Source: an uncultured Lachnospiraceae bacterium
Lineage (GTDB): Bacteria; Bacillota; Clostridia; Lachnospirales; Lachnospiraceae
Length of the DNA: 42,955 nt
NCBI GenBank assembly: GCA_944383965.1
Contig: CALWRQ010000010.1
Location: forward strand, 1 to 42,955
Direction of reading: 5' to 3'
Below, piece after piece: positions 1-8,146 of this stretch. The translations under genes and the position numbers were made by a program. The stretch's first letter is position 1; the number at the start of each line of letters is the position of its first letter. The notes under the pieces were generated by a model. That model was given only the letters and a program-made list of their open reading frames with translations. It was not told the DNA's origin and did no database searches.

Positions 1-53
1 CAGCAGAAAAAGCACTGATCTTTCCGAAGAAACAGACCGATTATGCAAAACGC

Positions 54-77
54 AAGCCGGAGGTATTCCTCCGGCTT
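54..77 (-). terminator. Terminator after the acyltransferase gene
   Basis: A perfect 10-bp stem (AAGCCGGAGG / CCTCCGGCTT) with a 4-nt loop begins just after the TGA stop of the acyltransferase gene. A short GCGTTTTGC run follows on the minus strand. On the plus strand it is followed by GTTTCATTTT, so it may act in both directions. The 50 bases to its left hold nothing I can identify. Confidence 0.7.
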
Positions 78-80
78 GTT

Positions 81-1130
81 TCATTTTCCTGTTCTTTCAT
101 TCTTTCTCCCGATCCATCCTGCCTTCTCCCCCAAAGCAAAAGGCGCCTCCGCAATCCATTGGAACGCCCGGTTGACCGGTTCTGACGCCAGCATAAAAGC
201 CAATACCGTACATCCTGCCATTACAGCCAGCACCTGGACTTTAGAATGAACATTGAAAAACCGGTACAGATCAAAATACTGACACAGGTCGCGGATCAGC
301 CGGTGCAGGATATATACGGGAAGAGTTCTCTGTCCCAGTACCGTGAGCAGCGGCAGCTTCCGGTCCGGCAGAAAAGCGATCAGCCCGGCAGAAATGGCTC
401 CTGCCGCCCCGTAGCAGATCAGCCGGATCAGCCAGCACACGGGATACAGATCCGGAGCAAAACGGTCATACATGGCTCCGTACACCGCCAGACGGTACGG
501 TTCCAGAAAATCGTAGGTTCCCAGAAAGATCACTGCTCCCGCCAGGGCTCCCAGGACTTCTGCCGTCCGTCTGGAAGTTCCTGTACAGAGGCGCTCCAGA
601 TCCCGGTCCGTAAAAAAATATCCTGCAAAGAAAAACGGCATGAACGCCAGCACCCGATCTGCCGCCAGAAAATCTCCCAGTCCGCTCCCCGCATAGCCTC
701 CTGTCAGTCCTGCCGCCAGAACCAGCAGCAGAGACCATTTCTTTCCCAGCCGGCTGCATAAGGGAATCAGCAGATACCAGAGGATCAGAGCCAGCAGATA
801 CCAGGGAGCCCCGCTTTCATGAAAGATATCCACCTTCCACCCTATATGTCCTTCCAGCAGACCTTCCGTAATGTGAACTCCCCCTTCAAACAGAAGATAA
901 AGCCACGCCAGTCTGGCCGTCCTGTCCCAGCGGAACCTGCCTTTTCTGTACACCCCCTTTGCCAGAAATCCGGAAACAAACACAAAGCACGGCATATGAA
1001 AGGTATAGATCAGATACAGACTGTTGGTCGTAAACCTGGTAATTGCAGCAGGGAGCAGAAAGTGTCCGATCACCACAAGAATGATCAGGACTCCTTTTAT
1101 ATTGTCGATCCTGTAGTTTCTTGATGTCAT
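81..1130 (-). CDS. Acyltransferase 3 family membrane protein
   Basis: This 349-residue, strongly hydrophobic protein has the acyltransferase-3 layout: an N-terminal R-x-x-x-I-D-N-I-K-G-V segment running into the first membrane helix with a G-H pair (about residues 6-24), then about ten predicted membrane segments. The family moves acyl groups, usually acetyl, onto sugars of surface polysaccharides or peptidoglycan; the nearest relatives by pattern are fucose-4-O-acetylase-like proteins. The substrate cannot be told from sequence. The ATG start is supported by GAGGAG about 7 nt upstream. It lies downstream of pgcA behind a hairpin, so it is either expressed by read-through or from a promoter I could not find. 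Length is normal for the family. Confidence 0.8.
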   Translation of the reverse strand: MTSRNYRIDNIKGVLIILVVIGHFLLPAAITRFTTNSLYLIYTFHMPCFVFVSGFLAKGVYRKGRFRWDRTARLAWLYLLFEGGVHITEGLLEGHIGWKVDIFHESGAPWYLLALILWYLLIPLCSRLGKKWSLLLVLAAGLTGGYAGSGLGDFLAADRVLAFMPFFFAGYFFTDRDLERLCTGTSRRTAEVLGALAGAVIFLGTYDFLEPYRLAVYGAMYDRFAPDLYPVCWLIRLICYGAAGAISAGLIAFLPDRKLPLLTVLGQRTLPVYILHRLIRDLCQYFDLYRFFNVHSKVQVLAVMAGCTVLAFMLASEPVNRAFQWIAEAPFALGEKAGWIGRKNERTGK

Positions 1131-1166
1131 AAATTCTCCTCATTCCATGTCCGCAGACGGAGCAAA

Positions 1167-1201
1167 GGCGCTGCGGCCCGGAAAATCCGTGCCGCAGCGC
1201 C
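1167..1201 (-). terminator. Hairpin terminator after pgcA
   Basis: An 11-bp perfect stem (GGCGCTGCGGC / GCCGCAGCGCC) with a 13-nt loop follows the pgcA stop codon. The minus-strand continuation is TTTGCTC, a weak U-tract, so termination may be partial and allow some read-through into the acyltransferase gene. Confidence 0.6.
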
Positions 1202-1222
1202 CTCATATCCTATCCATCCGGA

Positions 1223-2959
1223 TTACATCATTTTATCCACCATGGCCATCACTGCATCACCCAATGCCTTGGATTTTGCTTCTCCGTCTTCCAGAGAGGA
1301 TCCTTTCACTCCATAGTAGAACTTGATCTTCGGCTCTGTACCGGAAGGTCTTACGCATACCCAGGCGCCGTCTTCCATATCATAATAGAGCACATTGGAG
1401 GACGGAAGTCCGGTGGGCTTTACCTCTCCTGTCGCCATATCTCTGACGGTATCCAGCTTATAGTCTCTTGCGGAAACTACTTTGTAGCCGCCGATCTCTG
1501 CAGGGGTATTGTTTCTCAGCTGCTCCATGATGGACTGGATCTTTGCCAGTCCTTCAATACCGGACAGGCCGATGGACTTCACCGCATCCAGGCAGTAACC
1601 GTATTTCTCATACATTTCCACCATGGCATCCCACAGAGTCATATTCTTCGTCTTATAGTAAGCTGCTGCCTCACAGAGTGCAACCGTAGCGGAAACCGCG
1701 TCCTTGTCCCTGGCGTAAGTACCGATCAGGCAGCCGTAGCTCTCCTCCATGCCGAACAGGTAAGTTCCCTTTCCTGTACGCTCATTCTTCAGAATCTGCT
1801 GGCCGATCCACTTAAAACCGGTCAGTACCTCGATCAGTTCCACACCATAGGCCTTGGCCACTTCGTCGATCAGATTGGTGGAAACAATGGACTTTACCAC
1901 CTGTCCGTCTGCCGGGATCAGATTTCTGGCCTTTTTCTGGCTCAGCACATACTCACACAGCAGGGAACCGGACATATTTCCCGTAAGAGGAATGTATTCC
2001 CCGGATTTTGTATCTTTTACATATACGCCCAGACGGTCTGCATCCGGATCCGTAGCCAGAACCAGATCTGCATCCTGCTCCTTGGCCAGCTTCAATCCCA
2101 GTTCAAAGGCTTCCTTGGATTCCGGGTTTGGATAGCTCACCGTGGGGAAATCTCCGTTAGGCAGCTCCTGCTCCGGAACAACGGTCACATGAGTAAAGCC
2201 GATCTCCTTTAAGGCTCTTCTTACCGGAAGATTTCCTGTTCCGTGAAGAGGCGTATAGACGATCCTGATGCTGTCCTGCATCTGGTCAATGGCATCCTGA
2301 TTGACTACCTGAGCCTTTACGTGTGCAATATATTTGTCATCGATGTCCGCACCGATGATCTGGTATTTTCCTGCCTTCTGCGCCTCTTCCACCGTGGTGG
2401 TCTTCACTGTGGACAGATCTTCAATAGCCAGGACCTCCTCTGTCACACCCTTGTCATGAGGCGGTGTAAACTGAGCGCCGTCCTCCCAGTATACCTTATA
2501 GCCGTTGTATTCCGGCGGGTTATGGCTGGCCGTAATATTGATTCCTGCAATACATCCCAGCTCTCTTACTGCAAAAGACAGCTCCGGCGTCGGGCGAAGA
2601 GATTCAAACTTATATGCCTTGATTCCGTTGGCTGCCAGGGTCAGTGCTGCCTCCTCCGCAAATTCCGGAGACATATGGCGGGAATCAAAGGCGATGGCCA
2701 CTCCCTTATCCGCTCCGCCCTGTTTGATGATATAATTGGCAAGGCCCTGAGTTGCGCGGCGGACAACATAAATATTCATCCGGTTGATACCGGCCCCGAT
2801 GATTCCTCTCAGCCCGGCAGTACCGAATTCCAGATCCATATAGAAACGTTCTTTGATCTCATTTTCATTTCCGGAGATGGCTCTGAGCTCTTCTTTTGTC
2901 TGCTCGTCAAAATAAGGATTGCTCAGCCACTCTTCGTAAATTTTCATATAATCTTTCAT
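1223..2959 (-). CDS. pgcA: Alpha-phosphoglucomutase / phosphomannomutase
   Basis: This enzyme interconverts glucose-1-phosphate and glucose-6-phosphate in the cytosol, feeding or draining glycogen and UDP-glucose. The 578 residues match Bacillus PgcA in length. Visible motifs are the phosphoserine loop T-A-S-H-N-P-P (Ser145), the metal loop DPDADR (residues 304-309), the sugar-binding GMEESYG segment, and the C-terminal phosphate-binding RPSGTEPKIKFYYG loop. The ATG start has AGGAGG about 8 nt upstream. A TATAAT element lies about 85 nt before the start, inside the end of the neighbouring CotS-like gene, so it probably has its own promoter. It fits functionally with glgB and malQ found 10-15 kb away. 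Confidence in function is high; phosphomannomutase activity is also possible. Confidence 0.93.
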   Translation of the reverse strand: MKDYMKIYEEWLSNPYFDEQTKEELRAISGNENEIKERFYMDLEFGTAGLRGIIGAGINRMNIYVVRRATQGLANYIIKQGGADKGVAIAFDSRHMSPEFAEEAALTLAANGIKAYKFESLRPTPELSFAVRELGCIAGINITASHNPPEYNGYKVYWEDGAQFTPPHDKGVTEEVLAIEDLSTVKTTTVEEAQKAGKYQIIGADIDDKYIAHVKAQVVNQDAIDQMQDSIRIVYTPLHGTGNLPVRRALKEIGFTHVTVVPEQELPNGDFPTVSYPNPESKEAFELGLKLAKEQDADLVLATDPDADRLGVYVKDTKSGEYIPLTGNMSGSLLCEYVLSQKKARNLIPADGQVVKSIVSTNLIDEVAKAYGVELIEVLTGFKWIGQQILKNERTGKGTYLFGMEESYGCLIGTYARDKDAVSATVALCEAAAYYKTKNMTLWDAMVEMYEKYGYCLDAVKSIGLSGIEGLAKIQSIMEQLRNNTPAEIGGYKVVSARDYKLDTVRDMATGEVKPTGLPSSNVLYYDMEDGAWVCVRPSGTEPKIKFYYGVKGSSLEDGEAKSKALGDAVMAMVDKMM

Positions 2960-3045
2960 AAACCCTTTTCCTCCTGAATCCCGCTAGGGCGCGGCCTTTT
3001 TTCTGCCGGCGCCATGGGCCTGATATGCTCACCACCGACGTGAAT

Positions 3046-3051
3046 ATTATA
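3046..3051 (-). promoter_or_regulatory. Candidate -10 element for pgcA
   Basis: A perfect TATAAT lies on the minus strand in an AT-rich stretch about 85 nt upstream of the pgcA start. The -35 position reads TTCCTT at 17-bp spacing, which is weak. The placement between two genes supports it. Confidence 0.45.
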
Positions 3052-3077
3052 CAATATTTAGGCCCAAAAAGGAAGTA

Positions 3078-4058
3078 TCATCCGCCAATCCGCTGTAAAA
3101 AAATGCGCCGTTTTTCTTCCTGTTCCTCCAGCTTTTCCAATTTTTCTCCATTCCGTTCCGGGATCCAGGCCTTGTTCCCGTTATAGTAAAAATTGATCTG
3201 CTTCCAGTATTTTTCCGGATACAGGAACAGATAATACAGGCATTTTCTCTCCTGATCCGTGAGAGGAAGAATCCGCTCATACACATCCAGCACGGATATG
3301 CCCAGAGCGCTGTTCCAGTCATGTTTTTCCATTACTTTTCTGAGAAAATGATACAGGTCTGTCACCTGAACGCCCCGATGCATCCGGTTGAATTCGATCA
3401 GTCCGATCCCCTGTCCGGTCATGAGCAGATGATGCTGGTCCAGATCTCCATGGCATAAAAAAAGAGACCGGCTTCCCTCTTTCGAAAAAATCCGTTCCAT
3501 TCCTTCCGCCGCCTCCCGGGCCTGTTCGTAAAACCGGTCGAATCCTGCGATCACACGCAGTTCAAACCCGGTTTTTCTCCGTTTCCCCCGGATAAAATTT
3601 CTGGCCCGCTTCAGTTCCTGATTATGGCGTTCCATCTCTCCGGCAAGGGATTCTCCCAGGATGGATCCCATGGTCCATTCTTCCTTAAAAGGCAGCTTTC
3701 TCAGAAGTCCGTGAAGTTCCCCGATCCGTTCTGCAGCCTGAAGGACCTCTCTGGTATCCTTCAGGCTGCATTCCCGGTCTGAAAACCATTCTTTCACAAT
3801 GTATTTGGTTCCGTCTCCGGCCGGGGACAGCAGCCCGTCTTCCCGGTTCCGCACGCAGCGGTCCACAGGAATCCTGCTGTTTTCCCCGATAAATCCCAGT
3901 ACCTCATCCTCAAACTCCAGGCGCCGGACGGTTCCCCGATACTCTTTCACCAGCTTAAGGCCCCGGTCCGTCTCACAGAGCCACGCACCCCTGCCTTTTC
4001 TGGCTGACAACAGCTCCAGATCATATTGCTGCAGAATTTCCATATATTTCTCGTTCAC
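3078..4058 (-). CDS. CotS-like spore-coat kinase family protein (divergent)
   Basis: This 326-residue protein resembles the CotS/YsxE/YutH branch of the aminoglycoside phosphotransferase fold. It has an N-terminal lobe with a V-K-E-Y strand, a helical middle, and a C-lobe motif H-G-D-L-D-Q-H-H-L-L near residues 208-217. The downstream metal-binding strand reads I-G-L-I-E-F-N-R where active kinases usually carry I-D-F. The catalytic loop also has His where Asn is usual, so it may be a weak kinase or a pseudokinase. The start is GTG, with GGAGGGG about 9 nt upstream. It follows the CCA-adding gene with a short gap holding a hairpin. A role in the spore coat is inferred from family and from spore genes elsewhere in the window. 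An unrelated choline- or sugar-kinase-like role cannot be excluded. Confidence 0.7.
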   Translation of the reverse strand: MNEKYMEILQQYDLELLSARKGRGAWLCETDRGLKLVKEYRGTVRRLEFEDEVLGFIGENSRIPVDRCVRNREDGLLSPAGDGTKYIVKEWFSDRECSLKDTREVLQAAERIGELHGLLRKLPFKEEWTMGSILGESLAGEMERHNQELKRARNFIRGKRRKTGFELRVIAGFDRFYEQAREAAEGMERIFSKEGSRSLFLCHGDLDQHHLLMTGQGIGLIEFNRMHRGVQVTDLYHFLRKVMEKHDWNSALGISVLDVYERILPLTDQERKCLYYLFLYPEKYWKQINFYYNGNKAWIPERNGEKLEKLEEQEEKRRIFLQRIGG

Positions 4059-4089
4059 GGCTGCCCCTCCACTTTCCTCTCTTTTCCCG

Positions 4090-4111
4090 CGGACAGGTAC
4101 TTTCCTGTCCG
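4090..4111 (-). other. Intergenic hairpin between cca and the CotS-like gene
   Basis: An 8-bp perfect stem (CGGACAGG / CCTGTCCG) with a 6-nt loop sits 30 nt before the GTG start of the CotS-like gene. No U-tract follows on the minus strand, so it is unlikely to be a simple terminator. It could be an mRNA 5'-end structure or an operator. Confidence 0.45.
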
Positions 4112-4143
4112 GCTACTTCTAGGGTATGTGGCAGCGCTTTTTT

Positions 4144-5313
4144 TTAGAATCGCAGCAAATATTCTTTTGTATTGTGCTCCGGATGCCTGAGCACATCATC
4201 CAGCATCTTTTCCAGAAGCTCTCCGATCTGCTTGCCCGGCTCCACACCTGCAGCGATCAGATCCTTCCCGGTCACTGCAAGCATCTTCAGAGAAATACAG
4301 TCTCCATCCCTCCGGATCTCCCCGGCCAGTTCCTTCAGCCGCCCGGTCTCCCCGGCGCTGTCCGTTCCTGCCGCCAGCCGGAAATCCAGCAGGCAGTCAA
4401 ACATTTCTCCGCTCATACGGCTCATGGCCCGGCGCAGTTCATATTTCTCAGGAGGAAGCGGCTGCCCCCACCAGCCGACCAGAGTCCTGACTCTGGAAAT
4501 CGTATCATTATCCAGCTTCAGTTCCTTCAGGATCCGTTCTGCTCCCTTTTCATCCAGATTTCTCAGGAGTGCCGCCCAGCGCACATACTTCTCGCCGGAA
4601 AACCCGGCGGAGACTTCTCCCCCTGCCTCCCGGAAATGGGTGCAGACATACGGAGCCATCCCCGTTTCAAATACCAGCCTGATCCGTTCCGGATGGGGAG
4701 AGCGGAGCAGCTTGGTCAGCTCTGTCTGGATCCGTTCCTTGCTCACATGCTCCAGATTGGGAGCAATCTGTTTTACCGCGTTCATCGTTTCCTCTTCTAT
4801 GGAAAATCCCAGCTGGGCAGAAAAACGCACGGCGCGCAGAATCCGGAGAGCATCTTCCGTAAACCGGTCTGCTGCTGTTCCCACGCACCGGATCACCCCC
4901 TGCTGAAGATCCTCCATCCCGTTGAACCGGTCCACGATTCCCGTCTTGCGGCTGTAAGCCATGGCGTTGATGGTAAAATCCCGCCGTTTCAGATCCTCTG
5001 TAAGACTGGCGGTAAACTCTACTGATTTTGGATGACGGCCATCCTCATATTCCCCGTCCACCCGGTAGGTCGTCACCTCATATCCCACCCGGTCAAGGAG
5101 TACGGTCACCGTCCCGTGCTGGATGCCCGTATCAATGGTCCTCCGGAACAGTGCCTTGACCTGCTCCGGTCTGGCTGAAGTAGTGATATCCCAATCCTCA
5201 GGCTCTCTGCCCAGCAGGGTATCCCGTACGCATCCCCCTACTGCATACGCTTCAAAACCGGCTTCTTCCAGCGTCTGTATGATCCTGTCCACTGCCTGCG
5301 GAATCTTTATCAT
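4144..5313 (-). CDS. cca: CCA tRNA nucleotidyltransferase (class II)
   Basis: The enzyme adds or repairs the 3' CCA end of tRNAs in the cytosol. The N-terminal half carries the class II signature: G-G-C-V-R-D (residues 26-31), the catalytic D-W-D (40-42) and R-R-D-F-T-I-N-A-M-A (110-119), followed by the neck motif E-D-A-L-R-I-L-R-A-V-R-F. I chose the ATG at 5313 because AAGGAGAA stands 5 nt upstream and family members begin M-K/I-I-P. A longer frame opens at 5367, but that would add 18 atypical residues. At 389 residues it is shorter than CCA enzymes with a C-terminal HD domain, and no clear HD pair is visible in the tail. It lies downstream of the proS terminator. It could in principle be an A-adding-only enzyme, though no second partner is seen here. 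Confidence 0.9.
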   Translation of the reverse strand: MIKIPQAVDRIIQTLEEAGFEAYAVGGCVRDTLLGREPEDWDITTSARPEQVKALFRRTIDTGIQHGTVTVLLDRVGYEVTTYRVDGEYEDGRHPKSVEFTASLTEDLKRRDFTINAMAYSRKTGIVDRFNGMEDLQQGVIRCVGTAADRFTEDALRILRAVRFSAQLGFSIEEETMNAVKQIAPNLEHVSKERIQTELTKLLRSPHPERIRLVFETGMAPYVCTHFREAGGEVSAGFSGEKYVRWAALLRNLDEKGAERILKELKLDNDTISRVRTLVGWWGQPLPPEKYELRRAMSRMSGEMFDCLLDFRLAAGTDSAGETGRLKELAGEIRRDGDCISLKMLAVTGKDLIAAGVEPGKQIGELLEKMLDDVLRHPEHNTKEYLLRF

Positions 5314-5381
5314 GTTCTTCTCCTTTTTCTCTGTTTCAAATACCCGTGCGTCCATGCCTCTCTCCAATCTTTCTCGGAAAC

Positions 5382-5416
5382 AAAAAAGCGGCGTCCCAAA
5401 GGAAGGCGCCGCTTTT
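5382..5416 (-). terminator. Terminator after proS
   Basis: A 10-bp stem (AAAAGCGGCG / CGCCGCTTTT) with a 13-nt loop is followed on the minus strand by six T residues. It stands 23 nt after the proS stop codon. Confidence 0.85.
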
Positions 5417-5439
5417 CATGCCTGTCTGTCCGGCCTTTA

Positions 5440-6873
5440 TTAATAGGCCTTGCCCCAGTAAACCATCTTGGTCGCCGGCTTTCCGCAGCATACGCATTTA
5501 TCAGAAAGCTGTTCCTGAGCAAAGGGCATGCACCGGGAAGTTGCTCCCGTAAGTTCCTTGATCTTATCCTCACACTCCTGACAGCCGCACCACATGGCCT
5601 TTACAAAGCCCGGCTTCTCCTCAATGGTCTTTGCAAATTCTTCCATGGTCACTGCCGTATAAGTATGAGCATCCCTGTGGCTGCGGGCCTTTTCCAACAG
5701 ATTCCTCTGGATATCCTTCAGCAGTTCATCCACCTTCACATCCAGCTCAGCCAATGCCACCGTAGTCTTCTCGTGAGTATCACGGCGTACCAGAACCGCC
5801 TGACCGTTTTCAATATCTCTCGGTCCGATCTCCACGCGAACCGGAATTCCTCTCATCTCAGACTCGCTGAATTTCCATCCCGGACTCTTATCCGTGTCAT
5901 CCACTTTCACGCGGAAGCCTGACAGCTGATTCTTCAGTTCATAGGCCTTATCCAGAACGCCGGCCTTCTGCTGCTGTACGGGCACGATCACCACCTGAAC
6001 CGGAGCGATTGCCGGCGGCAGAACCAGACCGTTATTGTCACCATGTACCATGATGATGGCTCCGATCAGACGGGTCGTCATTCCCCATGAGGTCTGGTGA
6101 ACGTATTTCAGCTTATTATCCTTATCAGAGAACTGAATGTTGAATGCTTTTGCAAAACCGTCTCCGAAGTTATGGCTGGTTCCGGACTGCAGTGCCTTTC
6201 CGTCGTGCATCAGTGCTTCGATGGTATAGGTTGCCTCTGCTCCTGCAAATTTCTCCTTATCTGTTTTCCGTCCGCGGATCACCGGCATAGCAAGAACCTG
6301 CTCGCAGAAATCTGCATAGAGATTCAGCATCTGAATCGTTCTCTCCTCAGCTTCCTCCGCAGTGGCGTGAGCCGTATGACCCTCCTGCCATAAGAATTCT
6401 CTGGAGCGGAGGAACGGTCTGGTCGTTTTTTCCCAGCGGACTACGGAGCACCACTGATTGTAGAGTTTGGGCAGGTCTCTGTAGGAATGAATATCTCTGG
6501 CATAGAAATCGCAGAACAGCGTCTCAGACGTAGGACGCACACACATCCTTTCCTGAAGAGGCTCCAGACCTCCGTGGGTCACCCAGGCCACTTCGGGAGC
6601 AAATCCTTCCACATGGTCCTTCTCCTTCTGGAGCAGACTCTCCGGAATGAACATGGGCATATATACGTTCTGTACTCCGGTCTCCTTGAACCGCTTATCC
6701 AGTTCTTTCTGAATGTTCTCCCAGATGGCATAGCCGTCCGGCTTGATCACCATACATCCTTTTACGCTGGAATAATCAATCAGCTCCGCTTTCTTCACCA
6801 CATCGGTATACCACTGGGCGAAATCCACGTCCATGGATGTGATGGCTTCCACTAGTTTCTTGTCCTTTGCCAT
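5440..6873 (-). CDS. proS: Prolyl-tRNA synthetase, archaeal/eukaryote-like short form
   Basis: This class II synthetase charges tRNA-Pro. At 477 residues it lacks the editing insertion of the long bacterial form and matches the archaeal/eukaryote-like type. Class II motifs are visible as R-P-T-S-E-T (motif 2 region), [21 protein letters not shown], and G-M-T-T-R-L-I-G-A (motif 3). The C-terminal extension has Cys pairs (W-C-G-C-Q-E-C and K-C-V-C-C-G-K) typical of the zinc domain of this type, and ends in the conserved W-G-K-A-Y. The ATG start has AAGGAG 8 nt upstream. A T-box leader lies directly upstream, so expression should rise when tRNA-Pro is uncharged. It is transcribed alone from a strong promoter and ends at a clear terminator. 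Confidence 0.96.
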   Translation of the reverse strand: MAKDKKLVEAITSMDVDFAQWYTDVVKKAELIDYSSVKGCMVIKPDGYAIWENIQKELDKRFKETGVQNVYMPMFIPESLLQKEKDHVEGFAPEVAWVTHGGLEPLQERMCVRPTSETLFCDFYARDIHSYRDLPKLYNQWCSVVRWEKTTRPFLRSREFLWQEGHTAHATAEEAEERTIQMLNLYADFCEQVLAMPVIRGRKTDKEKFAGAEATYTIEALMHDGKALQSGTSHNFGDGFAKAFNIQFSDKDNKLKYVHQTSWGMTTRLIGAIIMVHGDNNGLVLPPAIAPVQVVIVPVQQQKAGVLDKAYELKNQLSGFRVKVDDTDKSPGWKFSESEMRGIPVRVEIGPRDIENGQAVLVRRDTHEKTTVALAELDVKVDELLKDIQRNLLEKARSHRDAHTYTAVTMEEFAKTIEEKPGFVKAMWCGCQECEDKIKELTGATSRCMPFAQEQLSDKCVCCGKPATKMVYWGKAY

Positions 6874-6930
6874 GTTTTCTCTCCTTCTCTCTTCTATCGT
6901 TGATTATCAGAGCATCAGGGCGGGCATGAA

Positions 6931-7174
6931 AGAAAAGCGCCTCACCCCTCTGCAAAAAGGGGCCGAGACGCTCGGCGGTACCACCCAATTTAGCGGACCT
7001 TTTCGGCTGTCCGCTCACTTCATTATCCGTTAACGCCGGAATACGCCGTATTTCTCATACGGGGCTCCAAGGCCGGTTCACGATTCAGGGACACAGAGCG
7101 CCTTCCACCATACGGCCTCTTCTCTGGATGTGTATGAATCCTTACTATTCCTCTTCACTGCCTTTTCCTGTTGT
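6931..7174 (-). promoter_or_regulatory. T-box riboswitch upstream of proS
   Basis: The minus strand carries the T-box sequence GGGTGGTACCGCCG (6986 to 6973). It is followed by a terminator stem (AGCG..CTC..CCCC paired with GGGG..GAG..CGCT, 6972 to 6936) and a T-rich tail. Upstream, a Stem-I-like hairpin has a lower helix GATTC/GAATC and a middle helix CAGAG/CTCTG. The bases between them on the 3' side read TGTCCCT, which contains CCC and CCT, both proline codons; CCU followed by G fits the usual purine after the specifier. This fills the 421-nt gap between proS and the deacetylase gene. Confidence 0.92.
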
Positions 7175-7180
7175 AGGTTG

Positions 7181-7209
7181 ATTCTACGCCATTTTCTTCC
7201 GGTTGTCAA
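7181..7209 (-). promoter_or_regulatory. Sigma-A promoter for the proS T-box transcript
   Basis: A TTGACA -35 box (7209 to 7204), a 17-bp spacer and a TAGAAT -10 box (7186 to 7181) are near consensus. The expected start is close to 7174, just before the T-box Stem I. Confidence 0.88.
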
Positions 7210-7233
7210 CCGGTCTTTCCTCCAAATCCCCAG

Positions 7234-7262
7234 TCATACCCCGCCTTCTTCTCTCATACATT
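7234..7262 (+). promoter_or_regulatory. Candidate sigma-E promoter for the deacetylase gene
   Basis: TCATACC (7234-7240) and CATACATT (7255-7262) are separated by 14 bp. This fits the mother-cell sigma-E pattern (TCATATT, about 14 bp, CATACAnT), and the -10 element is an exact match. No sigma-A-like promoter is visible in the same stretch. Confidence 0.6.
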
Positions 7263-7295
7263 TCTATGAAATACCTGCCGTAAGGAAATCCGCTT

Positions 7296-8123
7296 ATGAA
7301 ACTGAAAAACCGCCTGTCCGAAAATGCCCTGTTCTGGATGGCCATCCTCCTGCTGTCCATCGGAGCTGCCGTCACCTTCTGCCAGCAGGGAAGCCTGGCT
7401 CTGACAGCCGGCTCATTCCGCATTTTTTCGGCTTCCGGAACGGAAAATCATCTGGCCGGGGGCCGTCAGCTTCCTATTTATTGTGTTCAGACAGACCGCC
7501 CCAGGGTGGCCCTGTCCTTTGACGCTGCCTGGGGCAATGAAGATACAAAGGTCCTCATGGACATTCTCGCCAAGCACCATGTCAAAGTCACCTTTTTCAT
7601 GACCGGAGGATGGGTCAGGAATTTCCCGGAAGACGTCAAATATATCGCCTCCCAGGGACACGATCTGGGCAATCACAGTGAAAATCACAAAAACATGAGT
7701 CAGCTCTCCGACGGGGAAATCCGTTCCGAGCTTCAGCAGGTCCATGACCGGGTAAAAGAACTGACCGGCCAGGACATGAACCTGTTCCGTCCTCCCTACG
7801 GCGACTATGACGATCAGGTAGTCACAGTTTCCAGGGAAATGGGCTATTATCCCGTGCAGTGGGATGTGGATTCTCTGGACTGGAAAGATTACGGAACGGA
7901 ATCCATTATCAATACCGTACTGAACCATAAGCATCTGGGCAACGGCAGCATCATCCTCATGCACAACGGAGCCAAGTATACTCCCGCTGCGCTTGAGGCC
8001 ATCATCACCGGCCTTCAGGATGCAGGCTACGAGCTGGTTCCCATCTCCCAGCTGATCTGCAGGGAAAATTATCACATTGACCACGAGGGACGCCAGATCC
8101 CGGAAACAGCTCCGGCCGCCTGA
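7296..8123 (+). CDS. PdaB-like polysaccharide deacetylase (spore-associated CE4 family)
   Basis: The protein (275 residues) has one N-terminal membrane segment (about residues 10-30) followed by a carbohydrate-esterase-4 domain, which removes N-acetyl groups from peptidoglycan-type sugars outside the membrane. Motif 1 reads S-F-D-A-A-W-G-N-E-D (Asp76) as in the PdaB/YlxY group rather than the classical F-D-D-G. The metal-binding H-S-E-N-H (His127, His131) and R-P-P-Y-G (165-169) motifs are intact. The start ATG has AAGGA about 9 nt upstream. A sigma-E-like promoter 34 nt ahead suggests expression in the mother cell, matching known sigma-E control of B. subtilis pdaB. The gene ends inside its own terminator stem. 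The exact substrate is not visible; a vegetative deacetylase role is a weaker alternative. Confidence 0.85.
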   Translation: MKLKNRLSENALFWMAILLLSIGAAVTFCQQGSLALTAGSFRIFSASGTENHLAGGRQLPIYCVQTDRPRVALSFDAAWGNEDTKVLMDILAKHHVKVTFFMTGGWVRNFPEDVKYIASQGHDLGNHSENHKNMSQLSDGEIRSELQQVHDRVKELTGQDMNLFRPPYGDYDDQVVTVSREMGYYPVQWDVDSLDWKDYGTESIINTVLNHKHLGNGSIILMHNGAKYTPAALEAIITGLQDAGYELVPISQLICRENYHIDHEGRQIPETAPAA

Positions 8124-8141
8124 CATCCCGTCAGACGGCCG
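8113..8141 (+). terminator. Terminator overlapping the deacetylase stop codon
   Basis: A stem CGGCCG-c-CTGAC / GTCAG-a-CGGCCG with a 5-nt loop contains the TGA stop codon. ATTTCTTACTTTTT follows, reaching into the convergent HD gene. Confidence 0.75.
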
Positions 8142-8146
8142 ATTTC

